Assembly: GCF_011694815.1 (NCBI RefSeq)
Contig: NZ_CP050177.1
Location: 1 to 64,000 of the forward strand
Direction of reading: 5' to 3'
DNA: 64,000 nucleotides
DNA from: Streptomyces liangshanensis
GTDB taxonomy: Bacteria; Actinomycetota; Actinomycetes; Streptomycetales; Streptomycetaceae
Shown here: piece by piece, positions 54,692-63,615 of the stretch
How positions within the stretch are numbered: the first letter of the stretch is position 1
Layout of the letters: each line of letters starts with the position of its first letter
Made by a program: the position numbers and the translations under genes
Notes under the pieces: generated by a model
Told to the model about the DNA's origin: nothing
Seen by the model: the letters and a program-made list of their open reading frames with translations, nothing else
Databases searched by the model: none

Positions 54692-55663
54692 TCAGCGCAG
54701 GGCCGCGATCTCCCTGACCGCCGCCCGCGACGCCTCCTCCACGAAGGAGATGCCGGCCTCCTGCGTGGTGTGACCGTTCGTCAGGACGGCCATGAAGTAG
54801 GTCCTCCCGTCGATCTCGACCTGGCCGATGCTGTTGACGTCCCACTTCTTCGTCAGGGTCCGTTCCAGCCAGCCGTTCTTGAGCGCGGTCGCCGACGGGT
54901 CGTCCGCCACGACGGAGATGCCCCAGTCCTGGCCGGGGGCTATGTGGTGCATGAGCCCCTGGATGTACGCGCGGGACGGCTCCGACAGCGGCGAATCGGC
55001 GCCGAACACGCTCCGGAGCAGCCGTACCTGGTCCTCGGCCGTGGTCTGTGTCACGCCCCAGACCGTCCCGTCGCCGCCCTGGGTCTCGATGAGACCGAGC
55101 CGCTTGTTCGCCGCGTCGAGCCCGGTCGCGCTGCCGATGACGGTCCACAGCGCGCTGGTCGCGTCGTTGTCGCTGTTCTGGATCATGTCGGCGGCGTAGG
55201 CCTGCTCCTTCGTGGTCAGCACCCGCCCGGCGTCCTGCGCCTGGAGCAGCAGCGTGGCGAGGATGTCGACCTTGACGATGCTGGCCGTGTCGAAGGCACC
55301 GTCGCCGTACGCGGCCCATTCGCCGCTCGCGGTGTCCATCAGCGCCACGGATAGCCGCCGGCCGGCCAGGTTCGCGGTGATGCCGTCGAGGGCCGGTGCC
55401 AGATCCTCCGGCGCGGGCGTCGGGGAGGCGGACGGCGTCGCGGCGCCGGCGGACAACGCCTCCGGCTTGGCGTCGCCGCCGCCCGCGTCGCCCTGGCCGT
55501 TCGCGGCGCCGTAGGCGGCCGCGGCGACCGCCAGCAGGGCGGTGCCGGCCACCGTCCACACCACCTGTCGTCTCCTGGCCCTTCGGCGCCGCCGCTGTTC
55601 CCGGCGGGAGCGGGAACGGGAGCGGGTTCGGGAGTGGCGCCCACCAGGCATGTCCTCATGCAC
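54692..55663 (-). CDS. Beta-lactamase-fold serine hydrolase (class A-like), membrane anchored
   Basis: 323 aa from GTG at 55663; an ATG lies at 55651. A very basic cytoplasmic start (RTRSRSRSRREQRRRRRARRR), then a transmembrane helix VVWTVAGTALLAVAAAAYGA. A long Ala/Pro-rich linker follows, then the serine-hydrolase domain: nucleophile SIVK (S-x-x-K) in DTASIVKVDILA, SDN motif in MIQNSDNDATSAL, and a K-x-G-like LKNGWLERTL. Family members are beta-lactamases or penicillin-recognising enzymes; the third motif lacks the usual K-T/S-G. Hydrolysis of beta-lactams is not assured. Confidence 0.85.
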   Translation of the reverse strand: MHEDMPGGRHSRTRSRSRSRREQRRRRRARRRQVVWTVAGTALLAVAAAAYGAANGQGDAGGGDAKPEALSAGAATPSASPTPAPEDLAPALDGITANLAGRRLSVALMDTASGEWAAYGDGAFDTASIVKVDILATLLLQAQDAGRVLTTKEQAYAADMIQNSDNDATSALWTVIGSATGLDAANKRLGLIETQGGDGTVWGVTQTTAEDQVRLLRSVFGADSPLSEPSRAYIQGLMHHIAPGQDWGISVVADDPSATALKNGWLERTLTKKWDVNSIGQVEIDGRTYFMAVLTNGHTTQEAGISFVEEASRAAVREIAALR

Positions 55664-55756
55664 GCGTTCGATGGTAATCGACGGTCAGTTCGACACTCTT
55701 TGCGCCCTTCACCCCGAGATGCCCGCGCCCCGAGATGCCCGCACCGCGGCACCCCG

Positions 55757-56590
55757 TCACAACACGTCGAGGGACCTCTTGCGGACGGGAGCCGGGAAAG
55801 CCCGGTCGAGGGTACGGAGTTCGTCGGCGCTCAGACGGATGTCCAGGGCCGCGTGGTTCTCCTCGACGTGCGCGACGCTCGACGCCTTGGGGATCGCGAT
55901 GACGTCGTCCCGGCGCAGCACCCAGGCGAGGGCCACCTGTGCGGGCGTCCTGCCGAGGGCGTCGGCCACCGCCTTCAGCGCCTTGTGGCCGAGCAGACGG
56001 CCCTGCTCGACCGGTGAGTAGGCCATGATCGGGACGGCCCGTTCCCGGCAGTGGGGGAAGAGGTCGAACTCCGGGCCGCGCCTCGTCAGGTTGTAGAGCA
56101 CCTGGTCGGTCTCCCACCGGGCGCCGGCGGGAAGGTCCGCGAGGTCGGCCACGTCCAGGTTGCTCACCCCCCAGGCGCCGATGCTGCCCTCGGCGACCAG
56201 CGCCTCCATCGCCTCGGCGGTCTCGTCCAGCGGCACACTCCCCCGCCAGTGCAGCAGGTAGAGATCGATCCGGTCGGTCCCCAGGCGGCGCAGGCTCGCG
56301 TGGCAGGCCTCGGCCGTACCCCTCCGGTCGGCGTTGTACGGCAGCACCTTGCCCACGAGGAACGCGTCGTCCCGCCGGCCCCGGATCGCCTCGCCGACCA
56401 GCTCCTCGGCGGCGCCGCTCCCGTACATCTCCGCCGTGTCGATCACCCTCAGCCCCAGGTCCAGGCCCCGGCGCAGCGCGGCGATCTCCCCGGCGCGCCG
56501 CGCGGGGTCGTCGCCCACGTGCCAGGTGCCCTGTCCGAGCGGGGGAACCTCCACGCCGGAGGGGAAACGCACGGTCCGCGCCGCTGTCAT
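55757..56590 (-). CDS. Aldo/keto reductase
   Basis: 277 aa from ATG at 56590, with AAGGAG upstream at good spacing; longer upstream readings are low-complexity. AKR barrel: VEVPPLGQGTWHVGDD, the catalytic Asp and Tyr in VIDTAEMYGSG, Lys in LVGKVLP, His in YLLHWRG, and the cofactor segment IPKASSVAHVEENHAAL. It belongs to the DkgA/YtbE-like AKR5 branch reducing diketo acids or carbonyls with NADPH. Upstream neighbour on the minus strand; divergent from the TA-like pair. Confidence 0.92.
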   Translation of the reverse strand: MTAARTVRFPSGVEVPPLGQGTWHVGDDPARRAGEIAALRRGLDLGLRVIDTAEMYGSGAAEELVGEAIRGRRDDAFLVGKVLPYNADRRGTAEACHASLRRLGTDRIDLYLLHWRGSVPLDETAEAMEALVAEGSIGAWGVSNLDVADLADLPAGARWETDQVLYNLTRRGPEFDLFPHCRERAVPIMAYSPVEQGRLLGHKALKAVADALGRTPAQVALAWVLRRDDVIAIPKASSVAHVEENHAALDIRLSADELRTLDRAFPAPVRKRSLDVL

Positions 56591-56746
56591 CGTCAGCTCC
56601 TTCTCGGCCCCGGGGGCGGTCCGGCCGCCCCGGCGGGCCCTCACGATCGGGTGGTCGTCATGCTCGCAGGCCGCCGTGCGAGGGGCGCGCGCCCCCCGCT
56701 CCTGCCCCGGGGGGACCCGGTCAGGCCTCCCCCCTCCCCCTCCACC

Positions 56747-56772
56747 TGGTATCAGTGGTAGCTTCGATACCA
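56747..56772. promoter_or_regulatory. Inverted repeat overlapping the antitoxin start codon
   Basis: TGGTATC-N12-GATACCA, perfect 7-bp arms. The last base is the A of the ATG at 56772. Such a dyad over the start region is typical of autoregulated toxin-antitoxin operons, in which the antitoxin binds its own promoter. TGGTA is also repeated inside the spacer (56757-56760). Confidence 0.7.
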
Positions 56773-57071
56773 TGAGTGAGTCCAAGGGAGCCATGAGCCT
56801 GCGTTTCCCCGATCCACGGCAGCGTTCCGCCATCGCGGCGGCGGCCAAGGCCGCGGGGATCAGCATGCAGGAGTACATCCTGTCCGCCGCCTACGAGCGC
56901 GCCACCGCCGTCGAGAACACCTTCCTCGACGGCTTCAAGGCCTCGATGGCCCGCAGCGGCGCGGCCTTCGACGCCGAGCCCGGCGGCATCGACCCCACGG
57001 CCGAGCAGCGCGCCGCGGACCAGCAGGCCCGCCAGGAGCTGGCGCGGCGGGAACAGGGTCACGCCGCGTGA
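56772..57071 (+). CDS. Antitoxin-like protein with RHH-like N-terminus
   Basis: 99 aa from ATG at 56772. N-terminal MSLRFPDPRQRSAIAAAAKA and AGISMQEYILSAAYERATAV have the strand-helix-helix look of a ribbon-helix-helix DNA-binding antitoxin (DUF1778-like). The C-terminal half is acidic/glutamine-rich and probably disordered until it binds its partner. The stop overlaps the next start in GTGA. The inverted repeat over its start codon supports autoregulation. The partner toxin is described next. Confidence 0.8.
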   Translation: MSESKGAMSLRFPDPRQRSAIAAAAKAAGISMQEYILSAAYERATAVENTFLDGFKASMARSGAAFDAEPGGIDPTAEQRAADQQARQELARREQGHAA

Positions 57072-57448
57072 GTGAGCCGGAACCACAGATCGACGTCTCG
57101 TACCTGCTGCACGCCGCCGAACTGCTCCCGCGTGATCCGCAGGTCGACGACTACGGCCCGCTGCACGCCGCCGTCGCCCGCGTCCACGCGCGGGCCATGG
57201 ACCGCGACATCTACGGCTCGCACCACCTCAAGGCCGCGGCCCTGCTCCAGACGCTCGTCAAGCTGCCCTGCCTCGAACACTCCAACGAGGCGTTCGCCTG
57301 GCATGCCACGGAGGCGTTCCTGTCGCTGTACGGCCACCGCCTCGATTACGAGCCGAAGGCCGCGCCCGCTCTGGTCCGGGACACGGCCGCGGGCTCCGTG
57401 GGGGTCGCGCAGATCGCCCGCCAACTGCACGCGTGGACCGTCGGCTGA
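57068..57448 (+). CDS. Fic/Doc-like toxin component with degenerate Fic motif
   Basis: 126 aa. GTG at 57068 is coupled to the antitoxin stop. Helical Doc/Fic scaffold: YLLHAAELLPRDPQVDDYGP, LHAAVARVHARAMDRDIYG, AAALLQTLVKLP, then the Fic core CLEHSNEAFAWHATEAFL followed by LYGHRLDYEP. In active Doc proteins the core is H-[PV]-F-x-[DE]-G-N-K-R; here the aligned P-C-L-E-H-S-N-E-A lacks the GNKR and the usual catalytic His alignment. The canonical phosphotransfer/AMPylation is therefore doubtful, although this degenerate form is known from Streptomyces toxin components as I recall them. Confidence 0.75.
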   Translation: MSEPEPQIDVSYLLHAAELLPRDPQVDDYGPLHAAVARVHARAMDRDIYGSHHLKAAALLQTLVKLPCLEHSNEAFAWHATEAFLSLYGHRLDYEPKAAPALVRDTAAGSVGVAQIARQLHAWTVG

Positions 57449-57471
57449 GGGGTCGGCAGGCGATCACGACC

Positions 57472-57828
57472 TCACTGCGGCGTGATCCGCATGGTGTACT
57501 CGCGGACCTCCGGCGCCACCACCTGGTCCAGCGCGGCGGCCTGCCGGGCGTACTTGGCGCGATACGCCTGGTCGACCCTGCCGATGACGCTCTCGTCGTC
57601 CAGGTTCTCGATCGTCACGGGGTAGCGCTCCGAGCCCTCGACGAAGGCGGCGCGGCCGGTGCGCTGCACGCGGCGGTACCACTTGGACCCGTCGCCGTAG
57701 CCGCTGCGGATGTACGGGACGCCGTCGACGACGACCGCCCAGATCGGGGTCCTCACCTCACCCCCGTCCTCGCGCTCGGTGGCGATGTGCACGGTGTCGG
57801 TTCCGGCCAGGTAGTCGATCGTGTTCAT
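57472..57828 (-). CDS. DUF2255-family protein
   Basis: 118 aa from ATG at 57828 (MNTIDYLAGTDTVHIATERE). A small split-barrel-like pattern: GEVRTPIWAVVVDGVPYIRSG, YGDGSKWYRRVQRTGRAAFV, YPVTIENLDDESVIGRVDQAY. DUF2255 members are common in actinobacteria, have a flavin-reductase-like appearance, and have no established activity. Convergent with the TA-like pair. Confidence 0.82.
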   Translation of the reverse strand: MNTIDYLAGTDTVHIATEREDGGEVRTPIWAVVVDGVPYIRSGYGDGSKWYRRVQRTGRAAFVEGSERYPVTIENLDDESVIGRVDQAYRAKYARQAAALDQVVAPEVREYTMRITPQ

Positions 57829-57892
57829 GCGGCCCATCATGATCGCGAAGGCGGTCCCGGGGGTGGAGCGACGCTCCGGAGGTCCCCCGGCG

Positions 57893-58993
57893 CTACGACC
57901 GTCCGGAGCGCCCGAGGAGCCACAGCAGGTACGGGCCCCCGACCAGGGCGGTGAGCGCTCCGACGGGGATCTCCAGCGGGGGCATCACCGTCCGGGCCGC
58001 GAGATCGGCGGCGACCACGATGACCGCACCCGTCAGCGCGGACCCGAGCAGCGGGAGTTGCGCGGTGCGGGTGAGGCGCCGGGCCAGTTGCGGGGCGGTG
58101 AGCGCGACGAAGCCGATGGGTCCCGCGGCTCCCGTCGCGGTGGCCGCGAGGACCACCCCGAGAGCGGTGAGGCCCAGTTGGGTCCGGCCCACCCGCACGC
58201 CGAGGCCGGCGGCGGTGTTGTTGTCGAGGCCGAGCGGCCGCATGGCCCGGCCCGCCCACACCAGGCCGGGCAGGCAGAGGAGCAGCACGCAGGCGAGGGG
58301 CACCGCCTGGTCCCAGCCGCGTCCGCTGAGGCTGCCGGTGAGCCACAGTTTGACCTGCTCGGCGGCGCCCAGCTCGCTCTCGGTGAGATACACCTGCACG
58401 ACGGCCGAGAGCGCGACCCCGATGCCCACGCCGGTCAGCACGAAGCTGCTCGTCTGCATCCCGCGCCGCCACGAGACGACGTACACGAGGGCGGCCGCGC
58501 CGAGGCCGCCGGCCACCGACACGGCGGGGAGGGCTCCGGGCGAGGCGATGGTCCCGGTGGCGAGTGCCAGCACGGTGGCGGCGGCGGCGCCGTGGCCGAC
58601 CCCGATGACGTCGGGGCTGGCGAGGGGGTTGCGAGTGACCGTCTGCACCAGCGCGCCGGAGGCCCCGAGCGCGGCGCCGACCAGGGCGCCGAGCGCGATG
58701 CGCGGCACCCGCAGTTCGCCCACGACCAGGGTGTACGGGCTCGGCTCACCGCGCAGGACACGCCACACCTGGGCGGGCGGCACGAAGGTCTGCCCGACGC
58801 TCGCCGACGCGGCGAGGACGACCAGCAGCAGGACGAGCAGCACGCAGGCGACGACGGCGGAGCGGCGGTGCAGGAGGAGGGAGACGCGGCGTCGGCGGAC
58901 CACCCGCAGGCCGGGCGCGTGCGGGTGCCGGGTGACCAGTCCCTCCCGGGCGGGCGGCGGCGCCGGGGCCGTCCGGGGGGCGCCGGCGCTCAC
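57893..58993 (-). CDS. Siderophore ABC transporter permease (FecCD/BtuC type)
   Basis: 366 aa, about ten transmembrane helices after a basic N-terminus. Family blocks: LRVPRIALGALVGAALGASGALVQTVTRNPLASPDVIGVGHGA (several short parts), TGVGIGVALSAV, AGLGVRVGRTQ, and GPIGFVALTAPQLARRL in the coupling region. GTG at 58993 overlaps the stop codon of the preceding permease in GTGA. With its partner it forms the heterodimeric channel for a ferric siderophore. Last gene of the operon. Confidence 0.93.
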   Translation of the reverse strand: MSAGAPRTAPAPPPAREGLVTRHPHAPGLRVVRRRRVSLLLHRRSAVVACVLLVLLLVVLAASASVGQTFVPPAQVWRVLRGEPSPYTLVVGELRVPRIALGALVGAALGASGALVQTVTRNPLASPDVIGVGHGAAAATVLALATGTIASPGALPAVSVAGGLGAAALVYVVSWRRGMQTSSFVLTGVGIGVALSAVVQVYLTESELGAAEQVKLWLTGSLSGRGWDQAVPLACVLLLCLPGLVWAGRAMRPLGLDNNTAAGLGVRVGRTQLGLTALGVVLAATATGAAGPIGFVALTAPQLARRLTRTAQLPLLGSALTGAVIVVAADLAARTVMPPLEIPVGALTALVGGPYLLWLLGRSGRS

Positions 58994-60045
58994 GAGCCCG
59001 CCCCCTTGCGGCGGACCAGCACGATCAGCACGGGGACGCCCACGAGCGCGGTCATCACTCCGGCCGGCACCTCGCCGGGCGGGCGGACGACCCGGCCGGC
59101 CACGTCGGCGGCGAGGAGCAGGCAGGCGCCGAGGAGGGCGGACAGCGGGAGCATCCAGCGGTGGCTGCCGGAGACCAGGCGGCGGGCGAGGTGCGGGACG
59201 GCGAGGCCGATGAACGCGATCGGCCCCGACGCGGCGACGGCCGCCGCGGTGAGCACGGTCGCGCCGAGCGCCGCGCAGACCCGTACGAGCTGGACGTGGT
59301 GGCCGAGCGCGCGGGCCGTCTCGTCGCCGAGCGCGAGGGCGTCCAGTCCGCGGGCGGAGGCGAGGACGAGCAGCGCGCCGGCCACCAGGAACGGCAGCAT
59401 CTGGCCGACGGTCCCGGCGTCGCGGCCGCCGAGCGCGCCCACCTGCCAGAAGCGGAACTGGTCCAGCGTGGCGGAACTCGACGTCAGCACCACGGTGGTG
59501 CCGCCCGCGACCATCGCGGACAGCGCCGTCCCGGCGAGGGCCAGCTTGACGGGCGAGGCCCCGCCCCGGCCGCGGGCGGCGAGGGCGTAGACGACGCAGG
59601 CGGCGGCCACGGCACCGGCGAAGGCGTACCAGACGTACCCGTCGAACCCGCTCGCGAGGCCCAGGGAGACGGCGAGGACGACCCCGGCGGCGGCGCCCTG
59701 GCTCAACCCGAGGATGCCGGGGTCGGCGAGCGGGTTGCGGGTGACCGCCTGGAGCGCCGCCCCGGCGAGGCCGAGGGCCGCGCCCGCGGTGAGGCCGACC
59801 GCGGTGCGCGGCAGGCGCAGCGTCCGTACCACCAGCGCGTCCGGTGTCGTACCGCCGTGGAGCACGGCGTCCACGACGGTCGGCAGGGGCACGGGGCGGG
59901 TGCCGACGGCGAGGCTGAGCGCGCAGGCGGCGACGGTGAGGACGAGGGCGGCGGCCAGCCAGGCGGTACGGGATGCCGTGCGACGGGTCCGGGGCCCCGG
60001 TTCCGGGGTCCGGGTTCCCGGCGCGGACGGGCGGACCGCGGTCAC
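58990..60045 (-). CDS. Siderophore ABC transporter permease (FecCD/BtuC type)
   Basis: 351 aa from GTG at 60045, coupled by GTGA to the binding-protein gene stop codon. About ten helices; the same family blocks as its partner (RLPRTAVGLTAGAALGLAGA, LQAVTRNPLADPGILGLSQG, ALGHHVQLVRV, GPIAFIGLAVPHLARRLV). Middle gene of the operon. It is transcribed with the lipoprotein and the other permease; no ATPase gene follows. Confidence 0.93.
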   Translation of the reverse strand: MTAVRPSAPGTRTPEPGPRTRRTASRTAWLAAALVLTVAACALSLAVGTRPVPLPTVVDAVLHGGTTPDALVVRTLRLPRTAVGLTAGAALGLAGAALQAVTRNPLADPGILGLSQGAAAGVVLAVSLGLASGFDGYVWYAFAGAVAAACVVYALAARGRGGASPVKLALAGTALSAMVAGGTTVVLTSSSATLDQFRFWQVGALGGRDAGTVGQMLPFLVAGALLVLASARGLDALALGDETARALGHHVQLVRVCAALGATVLTAAAVAASGPIAFIGLAVPHLARRLVSGSHRWMLPLSALLGACLLLAADVAGRVVRPPGEVPAGVMTALVGVPVLIVLVRRKGAGS

Positions 60046-61100
60046 GAGCCGATCGTGTCGGCGAGCTGCTTCACGACGATGCGCGCGGCGGCCGGTCCCG
60101 CGTTGAGGTACCAGGGGTCGTCGTCGACCTTGACGGCGTGGCCGGCCTTGACGGCCTTCATCGACTTCCACAGGGGCCCGGCGAGGACGCTCCCGGAGTC
60201 GGTCTCGGCGGGGTCGCCCTGCACCGAGTAGAAGATCCAGTCGCCGTCGGCGACGTCGATGCGCTCGGCGCTGATGTCCTCGGAGATCGCCTTGAACCGC
60301 TGCGCCTCGGGGCGGCCGAGTCCCATGTCGACGGCGAGGGAGCCGGTGAAGGACGAGACGCCGAACATCCGGGTGCGGTCGGCGGTGAAGCGCACCATGG
60401 ACACGGCGGTCTTCGCGCCGCCGAGCTTCTTGCCCTGGACCGCAGCGTCCGTGACGATGCCGTCCAGGGTCCTCTTGGCCTGGTCGCCCTTGCCGACGGC
60501 CGCGCCGACCAGCAGGAGGTCCCGCTTCCAGTTGATGCCCTGACCCTGGGTCACGACGGTGGGCGCGATCTTCGACAGCTTGGGGTAAAGGTCGCCGAGG
60601 GACTTGTTGGCCAGGATGAGATCGGGCTTGGCGGCGGCGAGCGACTCCAGGTTGGGCGCGGCCCGGGTCCCGACGTCGGTCATCTTCCCGAGCTGCCGCG
60701 CGTCCTGCGGGAAGGCCTTCTTGAGGTAGTCCGGTACGAGCCCGGCGTTGTCGGCGCGGGTGGTGGCCGTGGGCACGAGGCCGAGGGAGAGCAGGTCGTC
60801 GAGCTGGCCGGTGCTGAGGACGGCTATCCGCTCGGGCGCCGCCTTGATCGTCGTACTGCCCTTGACGTGCACGACCGTCCGGGGGAAGACGCCGTCCGCC
60901 TCCTTCGCCCCCATCCCCTTCGCCAGGGCGCTGGGCGCGGCGGCCGGCCCCGCCGAGGCACCGGCGACGAGGTTGCGGGTGCCGTCGGCGCCCTTGGCGG
61001 CTCCGGACCCGCCGCCGCTGTCGGCGCCGGACGAGCATCCGGCCAGCAGGCCGCCGACGAGGGACACGGTCACGACCGCTTTCCACCGGAACGTACGCAC
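60042..61100 (-). CDS. Siderophore-binding lipoprotein (FecB/FhuD-type)
   Basis: 352 aa from GTG at 61100, with AAGGAGAG upstream. Signal peptide and lipobox LLAGC at about residues 18-22. Type III (class III periplasmic binding) fold with a helical backbone between two lobes: PERIAVLSTGQLDDLLSLGL, AAPNLESLAAAKPDLILANK, PTVVTQGQGINWKRDLLLVG, ISEDISAERIDVADGDWIFY. Binds a ferric siderophore outside the cell. The upstream iron-box-like sequence suggests repression by the DtxR-family regulator DmdR1/IdeR when iron is plentiful. Confidence 0.93.
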   Translation of the reverse strand: MRTFRWKAVVTVSLVGGLLAGCSSGADSGGGSGAAKGADGTRNLVAGASAGPAAAPSALAKGMGAKEADGVFPRTVVHVKGSTTIKAAPERIAVLSTGQLDDLLSLGLVPTATTRADNAGLVPDYLKKAFPQDARQLGKMTDVGTRAAPNLESLAAAKPDLILANKSLGDLYPKLSKIAPTVVTQGQGINWKRDLLLVGAAVGKGDQAKRTLDGIVTDAAVQGKKLGGAKTAVSMVRFTADRTRMFGVSSFTGSLAVDMGLGRPEAQRFKAISEDISAERIDVADGDWIFYSVQGDPAETDSGSVLAGPLWKSMKAVKAGHAVKVDDDPWYLNAGPAAARIVVKQLADTIGS

Positions 61101-61117
61101 GTTGCTCTCCTTGCTGG

Positions 61118-61136
61118 TAAAGGCAGCCTTACCTTA
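61118..61136. promoter_or_regulatory. Iron box (DmdR1/IdeR site) upstream of the siderophore operon
   Basis: TAAAGGCAGCCTTACCTTA, 19 bp, a good but imperfect match to the iron box (TTAGGNNAGCCTAACCTAA in this orientation; 13 of 17 defined positions), 17 bp upstream of the binding-protein start. Iron-dependent repression is expected. Confidence 0.8.
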
Positions 61137-61542
61137 CACACGCTGAGTGAGCGGGAGCCGGGGGCCCCCGGACCGACCGCCCGGGCCGCGGGGCAGCGCC
61201 GGACGGCGGCCGCGCGGAGGGCGCGTCAGCGCGTCGTCGTGGAGACACCGGGACGCGTGGTCCCATGCGGTAGCGTCCTGTCCGTCGAACAGCGCGGCGC
61301 CCCCTTGCCCCGTCCCTGACGGTGCCTCAGGTCTGGCCGGTCCGCGGGGACACACGCTCAACTCCCCCTCCCTGTCGCCGGATCGGGCAGAGCGTGGTCC
61401 CGGGGTCTCGCGGTCGGTGCCGCCCGATCGCCGCGACGCCCCGTCGTCGGTGTGATCCGCCCACACGGCTCATTCCGTGCCTTGCCGGGAAAACGCGCGG
61501 CCGGGACCATCGTGTCCCTGGCCCCCACCATCGGAGGACGTT
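61137..61542. other. Divergent intergenic region, no gene
   Basis: About 400 bp between the siderophore operon and the S1 protease gene. The minus-strand side holds the iron box. The plus-strand side leads to TCGGAGG just before the protease GTG. Short ORFs inside are arginine-rich and not protein-like. Confidence 0.4.
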
Positions 61543-62421
61543 GTGAACAGCACATTCGCCCGGCGCATCCGCGTGATCGCTGTCGCGTCCGGCCTGCTGG
61601 CCGCCACCGCCCTCGCCACCCCGGCGGCGGCGGGCGGCAGGGCCGCGGACCACGGGACACTCTCCGCCGCCGAGTTCGCGGCGGCGGACGCCTCCCTGCG
61701 GGCCGCCGACGTCGCGGGTTCCGCGTGGCACGCCGACTCCGAGGCCGGGAAGGTGCGGGTCACGGTGGACAGCACCGTCGACGCCGCCGAGGTCGCGCAG
61801 CTCAGGAAGGCCGTCGCGGTCCCGGCGGACGCGCTGGAGATCACCCGTACACCGGGCCGGTTCACCCCGCTCGTCGCGGGTGGCGAGGCCATCACCGGAG
61901 GCGGCGCGCTCTGCTCGCTCGGCTTCAACGTGCAGAGCGGTACGGGGGTGAAGTACGCGCTCACCGCCGGCCACTGCACATCGGGAACCGCCACGTGGAG
62001 CATCGGCCCCCGGGCCGGGTCCAGCTTCCCCGGCAACGACTACGGCCTGATCCGGCACACGAACCCGGCCGCCGCGGACGGCCGGGTCTACCTGCACAAC
62101 GGCACCTACCAGGACATCACCACGGCGGGCAACGCCGTCGTCGGGCTTCCGGTCTGCTTCAGCGGCGCCACCTCGGGCGTGCACTGCGGTACGGTCACCG
62201 CCCTCAACGCGACCGTCAACTACGGGTCCGGCAACCTCGTCTCCGGCCTGGGCCGGACCAACATCTGCGCCGCGCCCGGCGACAGCGGCGGCTCGGTGTT
62301 CCAGGGCGGCACCGCCATCGGCCTGATCTCCGGCGGCAGCGGCACCTGCGCGACCGGCGGGGTGACGTACTACCAGCCGGTCCTCGAAGCGCTCAACGCC
62401 TACGGGGTGAGCGTCTTCTGA
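61543..62421 (+). CDS. Secreted S1 protease, streptogrisin-like
   Basis: 292-aa precursor from GTG at 61543, with CGGAGG upstream. Signal peptide [21 protein letters not shown] short propeptide-like segment ([31 protein letters not shown]) precedes the chymotrypsin-fold catalytic domain starting at [14 protein letters not shown]. Catalytic His in [10 protein letters not shown], Asp in GNDYGLIRH, Ser in [12 protein letters not shown]. Cys pairs fit streptogrisin disulfides. The propeptide is shorter than in typical streptogrisins A/B. An extracellular protease, presumably autoprocessed. Confidence 0.92.
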   Translation: MNSTFARRIRVIAVASGLLAATALATPAAAGGRAADHGTLSAAEFAAADASLRAADVAGSAWHADSEAGKVRVTVDSTVDAAEVAQLRKAVAVPADALEITRTPGRFTPLVAGGEAITGGGALCSLGFNVQSGTGVKYALTAGHCTSGTATWSIGPRAGSSFPGNDYGLIRHTNPAAADGRVYLHNGTYQDITTAGNAVVGLPVCFSGATSGVHCGTVTALNATVNYGSGNLVSGLGRTNICAAPGDSGGSVFQGGTAIGLISGGSGTCATGGVTYYQPVLEALNAYGVSVF

Positions 62422-62477
62422 CCGGTACGGGGCGGGCGTCCTGCGACCGGGCCCTCCCCCTCTGCGATGCTGGCGGG

Positions 62478-63242
62478 ATGCCGACCCCCGCCGTACCCCC
62501 GGAGCCCGTGACGCCCGGCCCGCCGCGGGCCGAACCGAGGCCCCTGCTCACCCAGTCGTGGCTCGATCTCGCCTTCCTGCACTGGGAGGCCGACCCGGCC
62601 GACGTGGCGCCGCTGCTGCCGGCCGGGACGGTCCCCGACCTGTTCGAGGGCAGGGCCTACGCGGGTCTGGTGGCCTTCCGGATGCACCGCATCGGGTGGT
62701 TCCGGCTGCCCGGCCTCCCGTACCTGGGGACCTTCCCCGAGACCAACGTCCGCCTGTACTCGGTGGACGCGCACGGCCGGCGCGGTGTGGTGTTCCGTTC
62801 CCTGGACGCCTCCCGGCTCCTCCCCGTCCTGGTCGGCCGGGCGGCCTTCAACCTGCCGTACATGTGGTCCAGCATGAGCGTCGCCCGGGACGGTGACACC
62901 CTCACGTACACGAGCAGGCGGCGCTGGCCGGGGCCCCGGGGCGCGTACAGCGCGATCGGCGTGCGCGTCGGCGCGCCGATCGCGGAACCCACCGCCCTGG
63001 AGCACTTCCTGACCGCGCGGTGGGGCATGCACAGCACGGTCCTCGGCCGGCCGCTGTTCCTGCCGAACACCCACCCGCGCTGGCCGCTGCACCGCGCGGA
63101 GCTGGTCGGCTGCGCCGAGGACCTGCTGGCGGCCGGCGGGCTGCCCGCGCCGGCCGGCGCCCCGGTGAGCGTGCTCTACTCCCCCGGCGTGCCGGTACGG
63201 TTCGGCCGTCCCGCCCGCGCGGCGCAGGCGCCGGCCTCCTGA
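62478..63242 (+). CDS. YqjF/DUF2071 family protein
   Basis: 254 aa from ATG at 62478, with a GCGGG upstream. Family hallmarks: LTQSWLDLAFLHWEADPADV, LPAGTVPDLFEGRAYAGLVAF, RLPGLPYLGTFPETNVRLYS, GVVFRSLDASRLLPVLVGRAAFNLPY, AVWLTGWRW-like MHSTVLGRPLFLPNTHPRWP. These are typical for DUF2071, a fold related to acetoacetate decarboxylase with no established activity. Downstream of the protease gene on the same strand, 56 bp apart; co-transcription is possible. Confidence 0.88.
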   Translation: MPTPAVPPEPVTPGPPRAEPRPLLTQSWLDLAFLHWEADPADVAPLLPAGTVPDLFEGRAYAGLVAFRMHRIGWFRLPGLPYLGTFPETNVRLYSVDAHGRRGVVFRSLDASRLLPVLVGRAAFNLPYMWSSMSVARDGDTLTYTSRRRWPGPRGAYSAIGVRVGAPIAEPTALEHFLTARWGMHSTVLGRPLFLPNTHPRWPLHRAELVGCAEDLLAAGGLPAPAGAPVSVLYSPGVPVRFGRPARAAQAPAS

Positions 63243-63615
63243 GGACCCGCCGGGCGACGGCCCGGAGACCTCGGCCCGCGCCGGGTGGCACAGCTCACAG
63301 ATGTTCCGGAACGTCAAGCGGAACACGGGGAGTTGGTCGCTCGTTCATCGGTATGTGGGTACGGAGGGGATCCCGGTCCCGCGCCCCCGGTGACCGCCCC
63401 TCCGCCCCTACCGTGAGACCACCCTGGCCGGCATTCCCCCGTACCGGTCAGGGATCCCCGCCCCGGCCAGGCTCCCCCACCTGAGCCGGGGCTCCCCCCC
63501 GGGTGGCCGGCGTGCCGCGAGCCCACTCGATCGGGTGAAATGCGGCCAACTCGGACTCTTCATCGGCCTCGGCCTGCGCAGGATCGTTCTCCGATCCCGT
63601 ACCCGAGGAGTCGCC
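63243..63615. other. Intergenic region before the final gene
   Basis: About 370 bp with no supported coding sequence. The GAGGAG ribosome binding site for the last gene is at 63605-63610. ATGTTCCGGAACGTC near 63300 is a weak dyad (TTCCGGAA core, 63303-63310). No promoter was fixed. Confidence 0.4.

Noticed and set aside
57821..59590. 589-codon plus-strand frame opposite the FecCD permeases
   Set aside because: Antisense of two well-supported membrane protein genes, composition not protein-like.
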